From: Arion vulgaris
Taxonomy: Eukaryota; Mollusca; Gastropoda; Stylommatophora; Arionidae
Length of the DNA: 64,000 nucleotides
Direction: 5' to 3'
Assembly (NCBI GenBank): GCA_020796225.1
Contig: CM036762.1
Coordinates: 52,723,407-52,787,406, forward strand
Both the position numbers and the translations under genes were made by a program. The notes below the pieces were generated by a model, which did not search any database, was not told the origin of the DNA, and was given only the letters and a program-made list of their open reading frames with translations. Below, piece by piece: positions 19,027 through 32,159 of this stretch. The stretch's first letter is position 1. Each line of letters starts with the position of its first letter.

Positions 19027-22000
19027 GTAAGAATCGTACTGTTCTATAGCTATATACTAGCTTTTGATCGCTAATGGTTATAGACTTTTCAGTTATATAT
19101 GTCTACCAGTGGCGGCTCGTGCTAACTTTTCTTGGTGGGGTCAGACATATTTTTGTGTGGAAAATCATGGTATTGGTTAGGTTACAATTTAATTTATGCA
19201 CGTTACAATTATTTATAGTGGGATCGGCCCCACTGCTCTAATGACGAGCCGCCACTGATGTCTACCCTCTCTTTATGTTGTCATTTTCAGATACTTAACT
19301 CTAATGTTAAAGCAGTTCTACTGTATGAGTCAGAAACATGGAGAACTACTAAAACAATAACGCATAAATTGCAAACATTCATCAATTGGTGTCTGCACAG
19401 AATAGAGGGACTAAGATGTTATGATAGAGTCACACATGAGGAACTTATGGAGAGAACAAGACAGATTCCAGTGAACGACAGGTTAAAAAAGACGCTGGCG
19501 CTAGATAGGCACACTTGCGAAAACCTGAGGGGAATATAACAAGAAGTGTCCTTGTCTGGAACCCACAGGGACAGCAAAAGAAGGAGAGGCTGAGAAATAC
19601 ATGGAGACGAGAATTGGAGGCGGACATCAACAACATAAAGAAGAGCTGGAGGGAGCTGAGGAGATAGCTAGAGATAGGAAGACTTGGCATGAGTTGGATG
19701 AGGGCCTATGCCCCAATCTAGGTTAAAAAGGCAAAGAGAGAGAGAGAGATCAATATATTCAAAACAAAGGTACACCACATATCTTATCAGAACTGGTTTG
19801 GAATTAATTTATCGTGTTAAGTGTATGCAGTATCACACAAATCAAACTAAGTAGCTAAGTAAATCTGGTACTCCACGTGTTTCTTCGAAGTACATTTACC
19901 GAGTGAATAGAACATGATGCGAGTCTTATGACACGCAATGAACTTTGACCGCAATATCTTGGAGTTTGAGATATGTTACAGAAAACTTGTAATTAAAACA
20001 CCCAAACGAAATAGATGAACTCAGCAACTATATAGTGTAAATGTAGACTCGTCCGTATTCTGGGATTGGCAAGTTGATTACGGATCCTTGATGGGAGGAT
20101 CTTGTCGACGTTTACCCTTAGACGCTTTTTATTGTTCAATATTGTATTTGATTAGATTTCTCTTGCAATATTTTGTATATAATGCTTGTCTATTGCGAGG
20201 AGAGAAAGAATTCTTCATTTTTGTATACATCTAATACTGACTAGATATAAAAGTTAATCTTGGACAATAAATACTTAGACAAGAATTATAAAAATCTATG
20301 GATAATAAAGATGTGGTTTTACAGAAAAATGTATTTTTTTGGGGGGCATTTGATGGGAAAGATAGGTTTAGAACCGGTGGCGGCTCGTGATCATTTTTAT
20401 TGGTGGGGCAAGACAGAAATTTTCGGGAAAATCACTGTTTCGGTTAGGATATATTTAAATGTATAAAATAATAAATACACGTTAGGCCTTATTTTTGGTG
20501 GGCCGGCCCCACTGGCCCTTAATGACGAGCCGCCACTGTTTAGAACACATTGGACAACCGATAAAATCAACGGGAGACAAGACTAAGAAAGTTCTGGAAT
20601 GTCAGGCTTTATGTCATGGAAGAGAAGAATATCAACATCGAACTGAACCAAGGACATACTTTTGTGGAGATCCATGATCACCAGCGCCAACCAGGATAAC
20701 ACATGATGATGATGATATTTCTGATCCTATGAAGAACTCAGGTTAATTGATCTTTGTGATGGAATTAGTACACGAATCCTACGTGTAGTTTCCGAGGAAC
20801 GAAGAATAGAACCACTGTATGCTTCTGAGTTTAGTAAAGGTAAAATTATGAGGGATAAGAGTGGAACCAGCGACCCACACTGAAGAAACAAGCAACCACA
20901 GAAACAGGAACAGAAAAAATCCAAACTATTTCTTGCTGTGTGAATTGTTGTCTCGTCTGTGTGCCATTAGGATCCACGAGGACAGACGATGTTAATGTGC
21001 ACATTAAGTGGATATATTTTCTACTGAATTCACATTGAATTCATCAATTTAAACATATAAAAAACAAACTCGATTACAGATTAGAGTTGATGTCTCTATC
21101 ATCATTAGGTGCTCGACCTCTTAAAACTATATGAAAGCGTCAGAGCACTATAGATGTTAAATCGCCCGAGTGTTTACCGGTGCCCAGCTTGGGGTGTAAC
21201 GAATAGAACCACTGTTACCTGCCACGCATGTCGTAAGAGGCGACTAAGAAGGTTGGTATTGGGACTAGCTACTCCACACCATAAAAACACTAGATGGCTA
21301 CAGAACGGAGAGCGAACCGAGTAAACGCTGGCTGAAACCGGACACATCACCGAAGGATAAGCACCAGAGCTCCAAATGATGCTGAAGATGGGACGTAAAC
21401 ACACCAATGCTAAGGCTGCATGAATCAGATTTCCACATGAATAGAATTTATGAGGAGGTATGCCCGTCTGCCCAGCGTGTTCGTATCGCGTTGGACTACG
21501 GGTGACTATCCTCTGTGTGTGCGGGTTCAATTCCGCGGGATGGCAGAAAAAGCCACATATTTCCCAGATTTACGGTGTTCGTGGCACCGAACCGAAGGGT
21601 TACGATGTCCATGGCACCGAGCCGAAGAGCTGACAAGCTCAAGTGCTTCTGGATCGAGGAAAAAAAAGAAAAAGAAAATGTGGAGGTATGGTACATCGGT
21701 CTGGGCGGTGATCGCAAGAGAGAGAGAGAGAGAGAAAGATGCTAAATGATCCCTGAACACATAAAGTTCGGCACCCATGTTCAGCTTGATAGATTAAAAT
21801 ATCATCCTTACGATTAAATATATATTAAGCTGGTACCAATTTTGTACAAATGGCACCAATTTTGAAATACAAACTTCTCACCATGAACACTAAAAGAGAT
21901 TGTTCAATACAATCTTTCTGCCAACAGTATGCTATCAGTGCCAAACCAGGACGCTGACATCAAATGATAGAAGAAAACTAGTCAGAGATGAAGTATCTAC

Positions 22001-25000
22001 GCAGAATGCTTGGAGCATCAAGAAGAGACCAGTTTAGAAATGAAGACATCATAAAAAAGTGGTACAACATCAGTACAGAACTTCATCAAGAAACAACAAA
22101 TTAGATGGTTCGGCAACTTAAGCATATTACCAGCAGACAGTGCACATCAAAGAGCAATGTAACTCCGATACAGTGAATACATACAAAAGACGTCCATGCA
22201 AAAAGTGGAGCTCAGAGGCGACGAAAACACTGTTTATGAAGCGCACACAAAAGCTTGTTCTATAAATCTCTTCTTATTCCTGACGCCGTGAGACAAAACA
22301 GGATTAGTGAAATGAGACAAGAAAAAGCTTAAGCTATTGATTCCATCCAGGGTACTTCCGCTGTGCTACACCTATTCTGCTAACATATATCTCAGTAAAA
22401 GTACCCGCCCGAGTGGTTACCGGGGCCCAAATTTGGGTATAAAGAATAGAACCACTGTTACCTGCCCCGCATGTCGTAAGAGCGACTAAGGAGGTTTGGC
22501 TGAAATCGGATGCACGTGTCCTAAACGTGTAGAAGTATATGCGTTTAGGGACCTACCAAACCAATGTGCAACGTATACACGTTCTTGGCAAAGATTAAAC
22601 ATATCACAAAGAGTGATTAAAATTGGTCGTAAAGAACGAACGCAAAGAAGAAGAAGTAGTAAAATACCAATAATAATTTAATTTTACCACTTTTTAATGT
22701 CTGTCTGAACCTACCATGGACCTAAAATCTATGAGCTCACAAACTGTTAAATCCGACAGTGCAAATCAATAAAACAGATGGCGTGTGTTAAAATTTGAGC
22801 CCACCAAACTGGTTATTGGAAATTGATATAAATAACTTAATCTGACTCCGGACAGATCCATATCTGCGTCACTTGTAGCAGATGACCATACATAATTGAA
22901 GATGGCAACTGATATGATATTCTATATTTATGAACAGTCCTTATGCAACATTCAATTTGTGACATTATTCTGGTGCAAAGTTCGATACAGAAGATGCTGC
23001 AGTTGAAAGATATCGGCTTCAACTATTGTAATATCATTGGACATACAGGACAACTACTTCTAGTATGAGGATGGAGGCTGAGGCCGTTACTGCTGCCCTC
23101 CATTGGATCTCTGGGACTTCATTTACTGGGGCAGTTGTTGTATCTGACTCTCAGTCGATGCTTCACAAGATCTAGAAGAGCAGGTTTCGGTATGAGTGGA
23201 TGTCGTCTATAGAAGTTTCTAACCTCCAGAGGTTTACGTGAATCTACTGTCCTGGGTATGCAGTTGTTTGCGGTAATGAGAGAGCGGACAGTCTTGCATC
23301 AACAGCATCGATTGTTGGGGAATTGAAGATGGATAAGGGGGATATTCTTCGGTGTCTTCGCGGCTGTCTGTTGGATGACACTAAAATCGATGTTGAATCG
23401 ATCAGCGATTTAAGCAGTTTGGAGTTACCCGTTGTTCAAGTCGAACTGGATGCCTGAGAGGCAGAGTGAGAGGTGTGTTTAATCAGCGAGCCACAGGAAC
23501 CATCAGTATGCATACTCTTTGATATCTGTTGGGGAGACTGAGCACCTATGGGTCTACCCGGAGTTTCAATGACGTCAGTTTAGTAACCAATAACCAATAT
23601 CATTGGAAATGCGATCGATGAGCGACGGCATGTTTATGTTACCACCACGTTTCCGTAAACTATATCCAACAAAAGACTCTTAACGGGACTACAGATTAAC
23701 TTCCTTGTACCGGATTTCCCCCACTTGGCTAGGTCTATCTCCGCAGAAAAGTCATGATCTTAACATGGCGTCTCTGCCTAATTTCTGCGCGAGGGCTTGC
23801 TTTCCATATCACCAGTGTCCCTCGCTGCTCAAGCGAGCCTTACTCAGATTTCCGAGGTACTTGTAACCAGCTATCTGATGATTTACAAAGAGTTAATAGT
23901 TTGCACTCAAGTAAAGACATCGACTCTAAGACAAATCATCTTTGTTATTATAAATGATACAAATCATTCACCTGATTAAAGCATACACAAGTATATAAAG
24001 CATGTAAAGTAAACGAGGACACACAAGATAATTAATGCTACATTAAGATTTGTTGAATAAAATGTGAATGAAGAAAAAGAAGAAAACAGACTATAAACCA
24101 AGTTGCTCTTAGGACTATAGCAACAGGAAAAAATGATTTCAACTTTATCTTTGTTCATCATCATCATCAGGTGCCATCTCCACATCGAAGGTTGGCTGCA
24201 ATGAATCTCCAGCATCCTCTGTTTTTCGCCTTGGTGTTGCACTCAGCCAGACTGTATCCTGTCCATTTTGTTAATTTTCCCTCTCACTTATCTCTCAGTC
24301 TTCCTCTTGCTCTTCCCCTCATCTTTCCCTCTAGTAAAAATTTTATCAAGGTATCATGCCTTTTTATGTGCCCAAAATACTTTACTTCCCTGAATTTTAT
24401 TTCTTTTAATAGTTGTTTCTTCATGCCTAGTTTTCCTAAAACTTGTTTATTTGTCTGTTTTTCTGTCCATGAAACTCTGCATATTCTTCTATACATCTCA
24501 AATGCATCAATTATGTATTCTAACTATTTATTCATTGTCCATGTTTCCGAGCCACACATTAATGTAAGATAAATATAGCATTTGATTTTTGTTCTCAAGT
24601 GTTATATTTTCAGTTGATATATTTGTTATCAGACTGTGTTCGACGCGAGCACAGCCGCTCCAAGCTGTGTACAGAGTTCAAGGTTGAACGTGAGCAGCTA
24701 TGGACAAGAGGACTGTCTATATCTGAACGTTTATGTTCCTCTAGAGGAGAATGAGGTAATGTATTTTATCAATGTAATTTGGGAGTACAACTTTTAGAAA
24801 TGCATGCACGCACAATCTTTCACCCAACATCACGATAGCGTGTCTACCCAATCACATACACTTACCCTACAGAGTAGCGTTTCTCAAACGGGGGTGCATC
24901 AGTAGGCTTTTAATATACTGATGTAGTGATAGTGGATAGGTTTATGGAGATATTGTTGTCAAGAAAGTTGACGCAAGAAGTGGAGATGTGAGAGGTAAAT

Positions 25001-28000
25001 CAAATAGCAGGGTTGAAAACATTGATGAATCTGTCGTAGTTTATATGTAGTGTGCCGTGAAATTCGTCACTCCTGTTGTATCGTTTGCTTGATAAAGACC
25101 TTTTGGTCGAAACGTTGCTGTTTATTGTCATTGTTTTTGTATTTTGTAAAATTACAGTACTTTGTTATTACGTGTTTCGCCATTGATATTTTCAGAGTAT
25201 TGGAAACGGTGACACGTTTAAGAAAGTCTTTGTGTTCATTCACGGAGGAGACTGGCTAACAGGATCATCAAATCAATATGTCCCTGGAGATATGGTGGCG
25301 TTGGTAACTTCTGTCTATGATTGTTTTGTAACAAAACGGTTTTGTTTGCTTAAATGTGCCAGCTGTATAAATATTTATGGGATTTGTCAATAATGGCAGC
25401 ATTTCAGTGGCATGCCAAGAGTAGTAGTAGATCAGGGATATAGACTTCATGCAAAGATCCCGTGTAACTAGCCTACATAGTTACCATTGCGTTATCAGCT
25501 TTGCTATACGAATCAGAATGTTGGAGAATGACAGAACAAAATTTGTCCAAACTCTTCACCTTACACACAGCTTGTCTACGAAAGATTTCACTCGTGTTCT
25601 GACCAAATACTATCTCTACCCAAGAACTGCTCGCAGTGTCAACAACAGAATGTGAGCACAATCATACAAAAGACACCCTGGAGATGGATCGGACATGTGA
25701 TACGCATGGAGACTAATTCTGTCACAAAAACTGCACTTAGATGGGAACCAGAGGGTAAATGAAAACGTTCAAAACACAAAGCGAGATGGAGAAGAACAGT
25801 AAACCAAGAATTGAAAGAAATGAATCACGGCTGAAACACAACGCAGAGGATGGCCAACAATAGAGAAGTATGGTGTGCATTAGATGATGCACTAAGCTAC
25901 AATGCTGAGCTACTGAGTTAGTGCTTGAGCAACACTATGAGCTATGAATATTAAATGAAATGCTTTTTTGCTGTGTCAACCATGCGTTTGTTGTGGGCAT
26001 TGAGAAAATGCGGGACAGCGGTTATGACGAACCGACTCAATCTGCCGTATGCATTAATATTGCTGTGCAGAAAGCTGGATTTTGTCGTGATTGATGTTCC
26101 CTTCGACATGAATAGCAATTCATGTGTTGAACAGTTTTGTGTTGACACTTTAGCGATGGCCATAAGCATTTATTCGGTGCAGGTTGCTTTTTGTAGCGCA
26201 CGGTTGTTTCAATCTGGTATTAGTTCACACAGAGACAGTTGTTAGCATTTCGTTGATTTTGTTGCACAGGAACGGAGCAATTATGGGGTAACACGTTGCA
26301 GTGAAGTTGGAACCGTACATATGAACTGTAATCTATGAACTATGACAGATAGATATACTAGATAGATAGATAGATTCATAGAGTAGATAAATAGATATCT
26401 AGATTAGATAAATAGACAGCTAGCTTAGATTAGACATAAGAATTGATAAAAGTCTCAAACACTGATACTATAAGATTGGCTTGGTACTATGTTTAGTATT
26501 GAAAGTTTTAAGTTCATTTCTTCTGTCATCTCCAACAGGGAGACATCATTGTTGTGACTTTCAACTACCGACTCTCGTGGCTTGGATTCCTGAAAGGACC
26601 AACTCCTGAGTTGAGTGGAAACCAGGGAATATGGGACCAGCTGTTGGCACTGAATTGGGTCAGAAACAACATCCGATCGTTTGGTGGTGATCCATATGAT
26701 GTCACTGCTGGAGGACACGCTATGGGGGCGAAAAGTGTATCTCTATTGAGTATCGTACCTCAAGCAAAAACATTATTTACGAAGGTTTGCTTACAAAAAT
26801 ATTTTGTAGTGTTTGGATGCATATTGTGTTCAATTAATGACTTGCACATAATTGGTAAAAAAGTTTATGTTCACTTAATAAAATTAACTAAATTAGTTAC
26901 CATTGCCAAATTTGGTCTCTGACAGCAAAATATCACAGAAAGTTCACCACCTGTGAAATGAAATGCTTGAGGAAGGCGGTGGGGGTCACCAGGAAAGATA
27001 AACTATGAAATGAGGACAGGAGAAGCAGAGTGGGCATAACTTCATGTACCGAATATATTGAAAGACAACAAATGCAGTAGTTTGGACACTTAATGAGAAT
27101 GGAATACAACCAACTACCAATAATATCATACAATAAAAGGGATCAGGTACTAGAGCCAAGGAAGTCCAAGAAAAAATGGATAGACAATATTTTTTTTTTT
27201 TTTTTACGATCCAGAAGCACTTGAGCTTTTTTTTAGCCGTAACCCTTCGGTTCGGTGAAACGAACACCGTGAATCTGGAGAATATGTGGCTTTTCTGCCA
27301 GCCCACGGAATTGAACCCGCACACACAGAGAGCTAGTCACCCGCAGTCCAACGCGCTACGAACACGCTGGGCAGGCGTGCGATAGACAATATAAAGACCA
27401 CAATAAATAAACACGGATATAACACAACAAAGGCGACTCATCTGGCACTGGAACGCAAATTAAAGCTCTCATCCCTACGCTTAACGGCAAGAGTGGACAA
27501 CCAATTCCTCCATCCACCTGGTGAAAGACAATACACTAAATTAGAGATGGCTTACTGTTAAGTTCCTCAAGAAATAGTTTTCAAAACTCTAAGTGTGTGG
27601 TATATACGAGTAGGGGGATTGACTAACACAGGTTGTCTCCGATGGACAGCAGATGGGAAACGAAAGCCTGAATGTTCACAGACTAGATGGAGAAGAACAG
27701 TGGAAAGAGAGTTGAGAGAATGTGATCTGTCGTGGAACACAATTAATATAAAATCAACAATAGAAATCTCTTGGGGATGTATTGTGTATCAAAGACCATC
27801 CAACGATGACTACCACACACTTGACAGACAAGGACAGACTATCATCTTACGACTCAGGATAGGTCATAACAGAAGACTGAACAAACACCTACACAGGTTA
27901 CGATTGTGCCCATCCCCTCTGTGCTCCGGTGGCACCGCTGATCAAAGCACAGAACATGTCCTGCAAGACTGTCCCTGTATGTCCTCCCTAGATGGGAATG

Positions 28001-31000
28001 TTGGCACTCACACAACACTAACATATCAAAACTACATGGCATCAGAGATGAGCTTCAGACAACATTCGACTTCATCATAAAAACTCGTCTAACAATATAA
28101 TCATCAAAACTACATGGCACCAGAGATGAGCTTCAGACAACATTCGACTTCATCATAAAAACTCGTCTAACGATATAATCATCAAAACTACATGGCATCA
28201 GAGATGAGCTTCAGACAACATTCGACTTCATCATAAAAACTCGTCTAACGATATAATCATCAAAACTACATGGCATCAGAGATGAGCTTCAGACAACATT
28301 CGACTTTATCATAAAAACTCGTCTAACGATATAATCATCAAAACTACATGGCATCAGAGATGAGCTTCAGACAACATTCGACTTCATCATAAAAACTCGT
28401 CTAACGATATAATCATCAAAACTACATGGCATCAGAGATGAGCTTCAGACAACATTCGACTTCATCATAAAAACTCGTCTAACGATATAATCATGAAAAT
28501 AGCGATCTCAAATGAGCAGAAAGAAATAGAACACGAAGAGGATGTATATATATATATATATAAGTTGTCTTGGTCTAGCTTCTCAGCTCTTAGACCCGTT
28601 TTCGTACTGTGCTCCTGTGTGGAACTTCGAATGTGGGATTGAACCACAACCGTCTTGTTTCTTAGTTGATAGGCAAACGCTTATGCATTATGCAAATCCG
28701 TCCCACTCACAAAGAAAATAACAAAGGAAATATGAAGAGTATGTGACTCCATGAGGAGAAATGATCAAATAATATCAAAGCAGACATTGAAGTGGGATGC
28801 AGAAGGTTTAAGAAAGAGAGGTCTACATATGGAGACCCTGAAACGAACCTTGCTGAGAGAGGCAAGAAATATCGGTCTCAGTTCCATGGAGGAGATTGAG
28901 CGAGTTGCACAGGATAAAGCGGTTTGGAAAAATTGCTTGCCGGCCCTATGTAACGTATAACGGTACGAGCCGAATTATTATATGTGACTCCTCGTGCCTG
29001 TGTGTGTGTATGTGTGTGTGTGTGTGTTGTGTGTGTGTATTCTGTGATCTGTCTTTGAAAATAATGCACATTTTATCTTTCTTTTCTTACATTAAAAAAA
29101 TGACTCACAAACACAATCATTTAAAAAAAATGTTTTCTCAAACAAGTACAATCATTTCTCTCTTACGACAGAAAAATAAGTACTGTAATATATCAATTGT
29201 GATCTATTCCAGGGCATCATAAGCAGCTCCTCCATGTTCAAAGATGCTTCAACCGTAGGATCGTCAGATGATCTATTGGAAATACTGGCAAAGAAGGTTG
29301 GCTGTAAAGAGAGTGATCACACAAAAACAATAGAATGTATGAGAAACCTTCCAGTTGAAAGCTTCTTAACTCCTCCAGACTTATCTGTGGCGCAAAAATT
29401 CATCACAATTGACGGAGATTTGTTAACTTTGCCATTAAGTGACCTCATTCAGAACAACACGTATCTGACAAAAGTCGGATTTTTTTCTAGGAACTATTTG
29501 GTGACTCTCACAAACAATGAAGGATCTATTTACTTCCATGGGAATCTTCCTTGTGGCATAGGTAACCTTGATGTAGCTGAACAATTAATCAAATTTAGGA
29601 TAGTGTTTGCTTTTTATGTTGAGGATTGAAGTCTCTTTGATGAAGATACATTGGCTAGGAATTCAGATACAAAACCTACAAGGCTACTTTATAAAATGTA
29701 TGGAACGCCCGAGTGGTTATCTGGGCCCAAATTTGCAGTGTAAAGAATAGAACCACTGTTACCTGCCACGCATGTCGTAAGAGGCGACTAAGGAGGTTTG
29801 GTTGAAATCGGATGCACGTGTCCTAAACGTGTAGAAGTCAATGCGTTTAGGGGCCTACCAAACGAATGTGCAACGTGTACATGTTCTTGGTAAAGATCAA
29901 ACATATCACAAAGAGTAATTAAAATTGATCGTAAAGAATGAACGCAAAGAAGAAGAAGAAATGCATGGAAAAGCAGTTAAGACAACGTGAATAACTCGGA
30001 CACCCAGTGTTCATTTTATTTATATTACAAATAGTCATAATGCACTTATCAATCACAAAATCAGTCATAATGCAACTATCAATCAAATCTTTTTCCATAC
30101 TGCGAGATGAGGTGAGATACTTCCGAGGCACGCTGCTTTCAACCTAAGAACTAAGCTCGTTTAACCATTGAGGCGACTGATGTAGACCCTAGGAATGCTA
30201 CCCTAGTAAATAAAAAGCAGCGCAGAAATCGAACCTGCTGGCCTACTTGTAAGCGCATAACTGGCACAATGTACAATCGCTCTTAGACTCAGATCACATA
30301 CAAATCACACAGAGTGGTTGACAGGGGTTGACATAGAGTGTTCGAAGAAGATATGACAACCTTGAAAGGCACTGCCAAATACTCTATTTTGAAAAACATC
30401 AATTATTTAGAATTATCATCATCATTATTATCATCCATGTTTGTTCCTGTTGGAAATTATAAAAAAAGCACTTGTTCGGTACTTTAAAAATGTTTATTAC
30501 ATGATTCTGCTTAACTTTCTGTATACCTGGTCTGCATCTACTTAACTTTCTGTATACCTGGTCTGCATCTACTTAACTTTCTGTATACCTGGTCTTAATC
30601 TACTTAACCTCCTGTATACCTGGTCTTCATCGTTTTAACCTCCTGTATACCTGGTCTGCATCTACTTAACTTTCTGTATACCTGGTCTTAATCTACTTAA
30701 CCTCCTGTATACCTGGTCTTCATCTACTTAACCTCCTGTATACCTGGTCTTCATCTTTTTAACCTCCTGTATACCTGGTCTTAATCTACTTAACCTTCTG
30801 TATACCTGGTCTTCATCTTTTTAACCTCCTGTATACCTGGTCTTAATCTTCTTAACCTCCTGTATACCTGGTCTTCATCTTTTTAACCTCCTGTATACCT
30901 GGTCTTAATCTTCTTAACCTTCTGTATACCTGGTCTTCATCTTTTTAACCTCCTGTATACCTGGTCTTAATCTACTTAACCTCTGTATACCTGGTCTTCA

Positions 31001-32119
31001 TTTTTTTAACCTCCTGTATACCTGGTCTTAATCTCTTAACCTCTGTAACCTGGTCTTAATCTTCTTAACCTCCTGTATACCTGGTCTTCATCTTTTTAAC
31101 CTCCTGTATACCTGGTCTTAATCTTCTTAACCTCCTGTATACCTGGTCTTCATCTTTTTAACCTCCTGTATACCTGGTCTTAATCTTCTTAACCTCTGTA
31201 AACCTGGTCTTATCTTTTAACCTCCTGTATACCTGGTCTTAATCTTTAACCTCATGTATACCTGGTCTTAATCTTTTTAACCTCCTGTATACCTGGTCTT
31301 AATCTTCTTAACCTCCTGTAACCTGGCCTTATCTCTTAACCTCCTGTAACCTGGTCTTAATCTTTAACCTCCTGTAACCTGGTCTTAATCTTCTTAACCT
31401 CCTGTATACCTGGTCTTATTCTTAACCTCCTGTATACCTGGTCTTATCTCTTAACCTCCTGTATACCTGGTCTTACTTCTTAACTCTGTATACCTGGTCT
31501 TAATCTTCTTAACCTCCTGTATACCTGGTCTTAATCTTCTTAACCTCCTGTATACCTGGTCTGCATCTACTTAACCTCCTGTATACCTGGTCTTCATCTA
31601 CTTAACTTTCTGTATACCTGGTCTTCATCTACTTAACCTCCTCAATACCTCGTCTCCGCACTCCTTATTAACAACTTTTGTTGACTTAATTTTTGTAAAA
31701 ACAAGAACAAACAAAGCTTGGTTAAATAATGACAGTTTCTAATCTTGTTTAATTTGTTGTTAATGATCTTTTTCTAAAATGTAGAACCTGAGCAGTTGGA
31801 CCCAGAGTTTCTAAGTCGATGGACCAACATTTCTCTTGAATATTGCATACAAATACTAAATTGGTATCGGCAGCCACTTCACTCTAACTTTAGACCTCAT
31901 TTTGACATCCTTGGAGATTTTGAAATATTCTTACCAACAATTGATTTCCTGAAAATATTCGATTCTGGAAAAAAAGGTGAGACATTTCTAGAATCCTACA
32001 GCTGTTTTGCTTTTGTATCGGTTGTGTTTATTGTCTGTTGTGTCTATTGTCTGTTGTATATATTGTCTGTTGTATATATTGTCTATTGTGTATATTGTCT
32101 GGTGTATATATTGTCTGTT

Positions 32120-32159
<40 letters not shown>

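Noticed and set aside
26719..26736. A shifted nucleophile at Ser221 or Ser223 (AKSVSLL)
   Set aside because: Alignment to VTxxGESAGxxSVS places those serines at non-catalytic conserved positions; the elbow serine position is Ala216.
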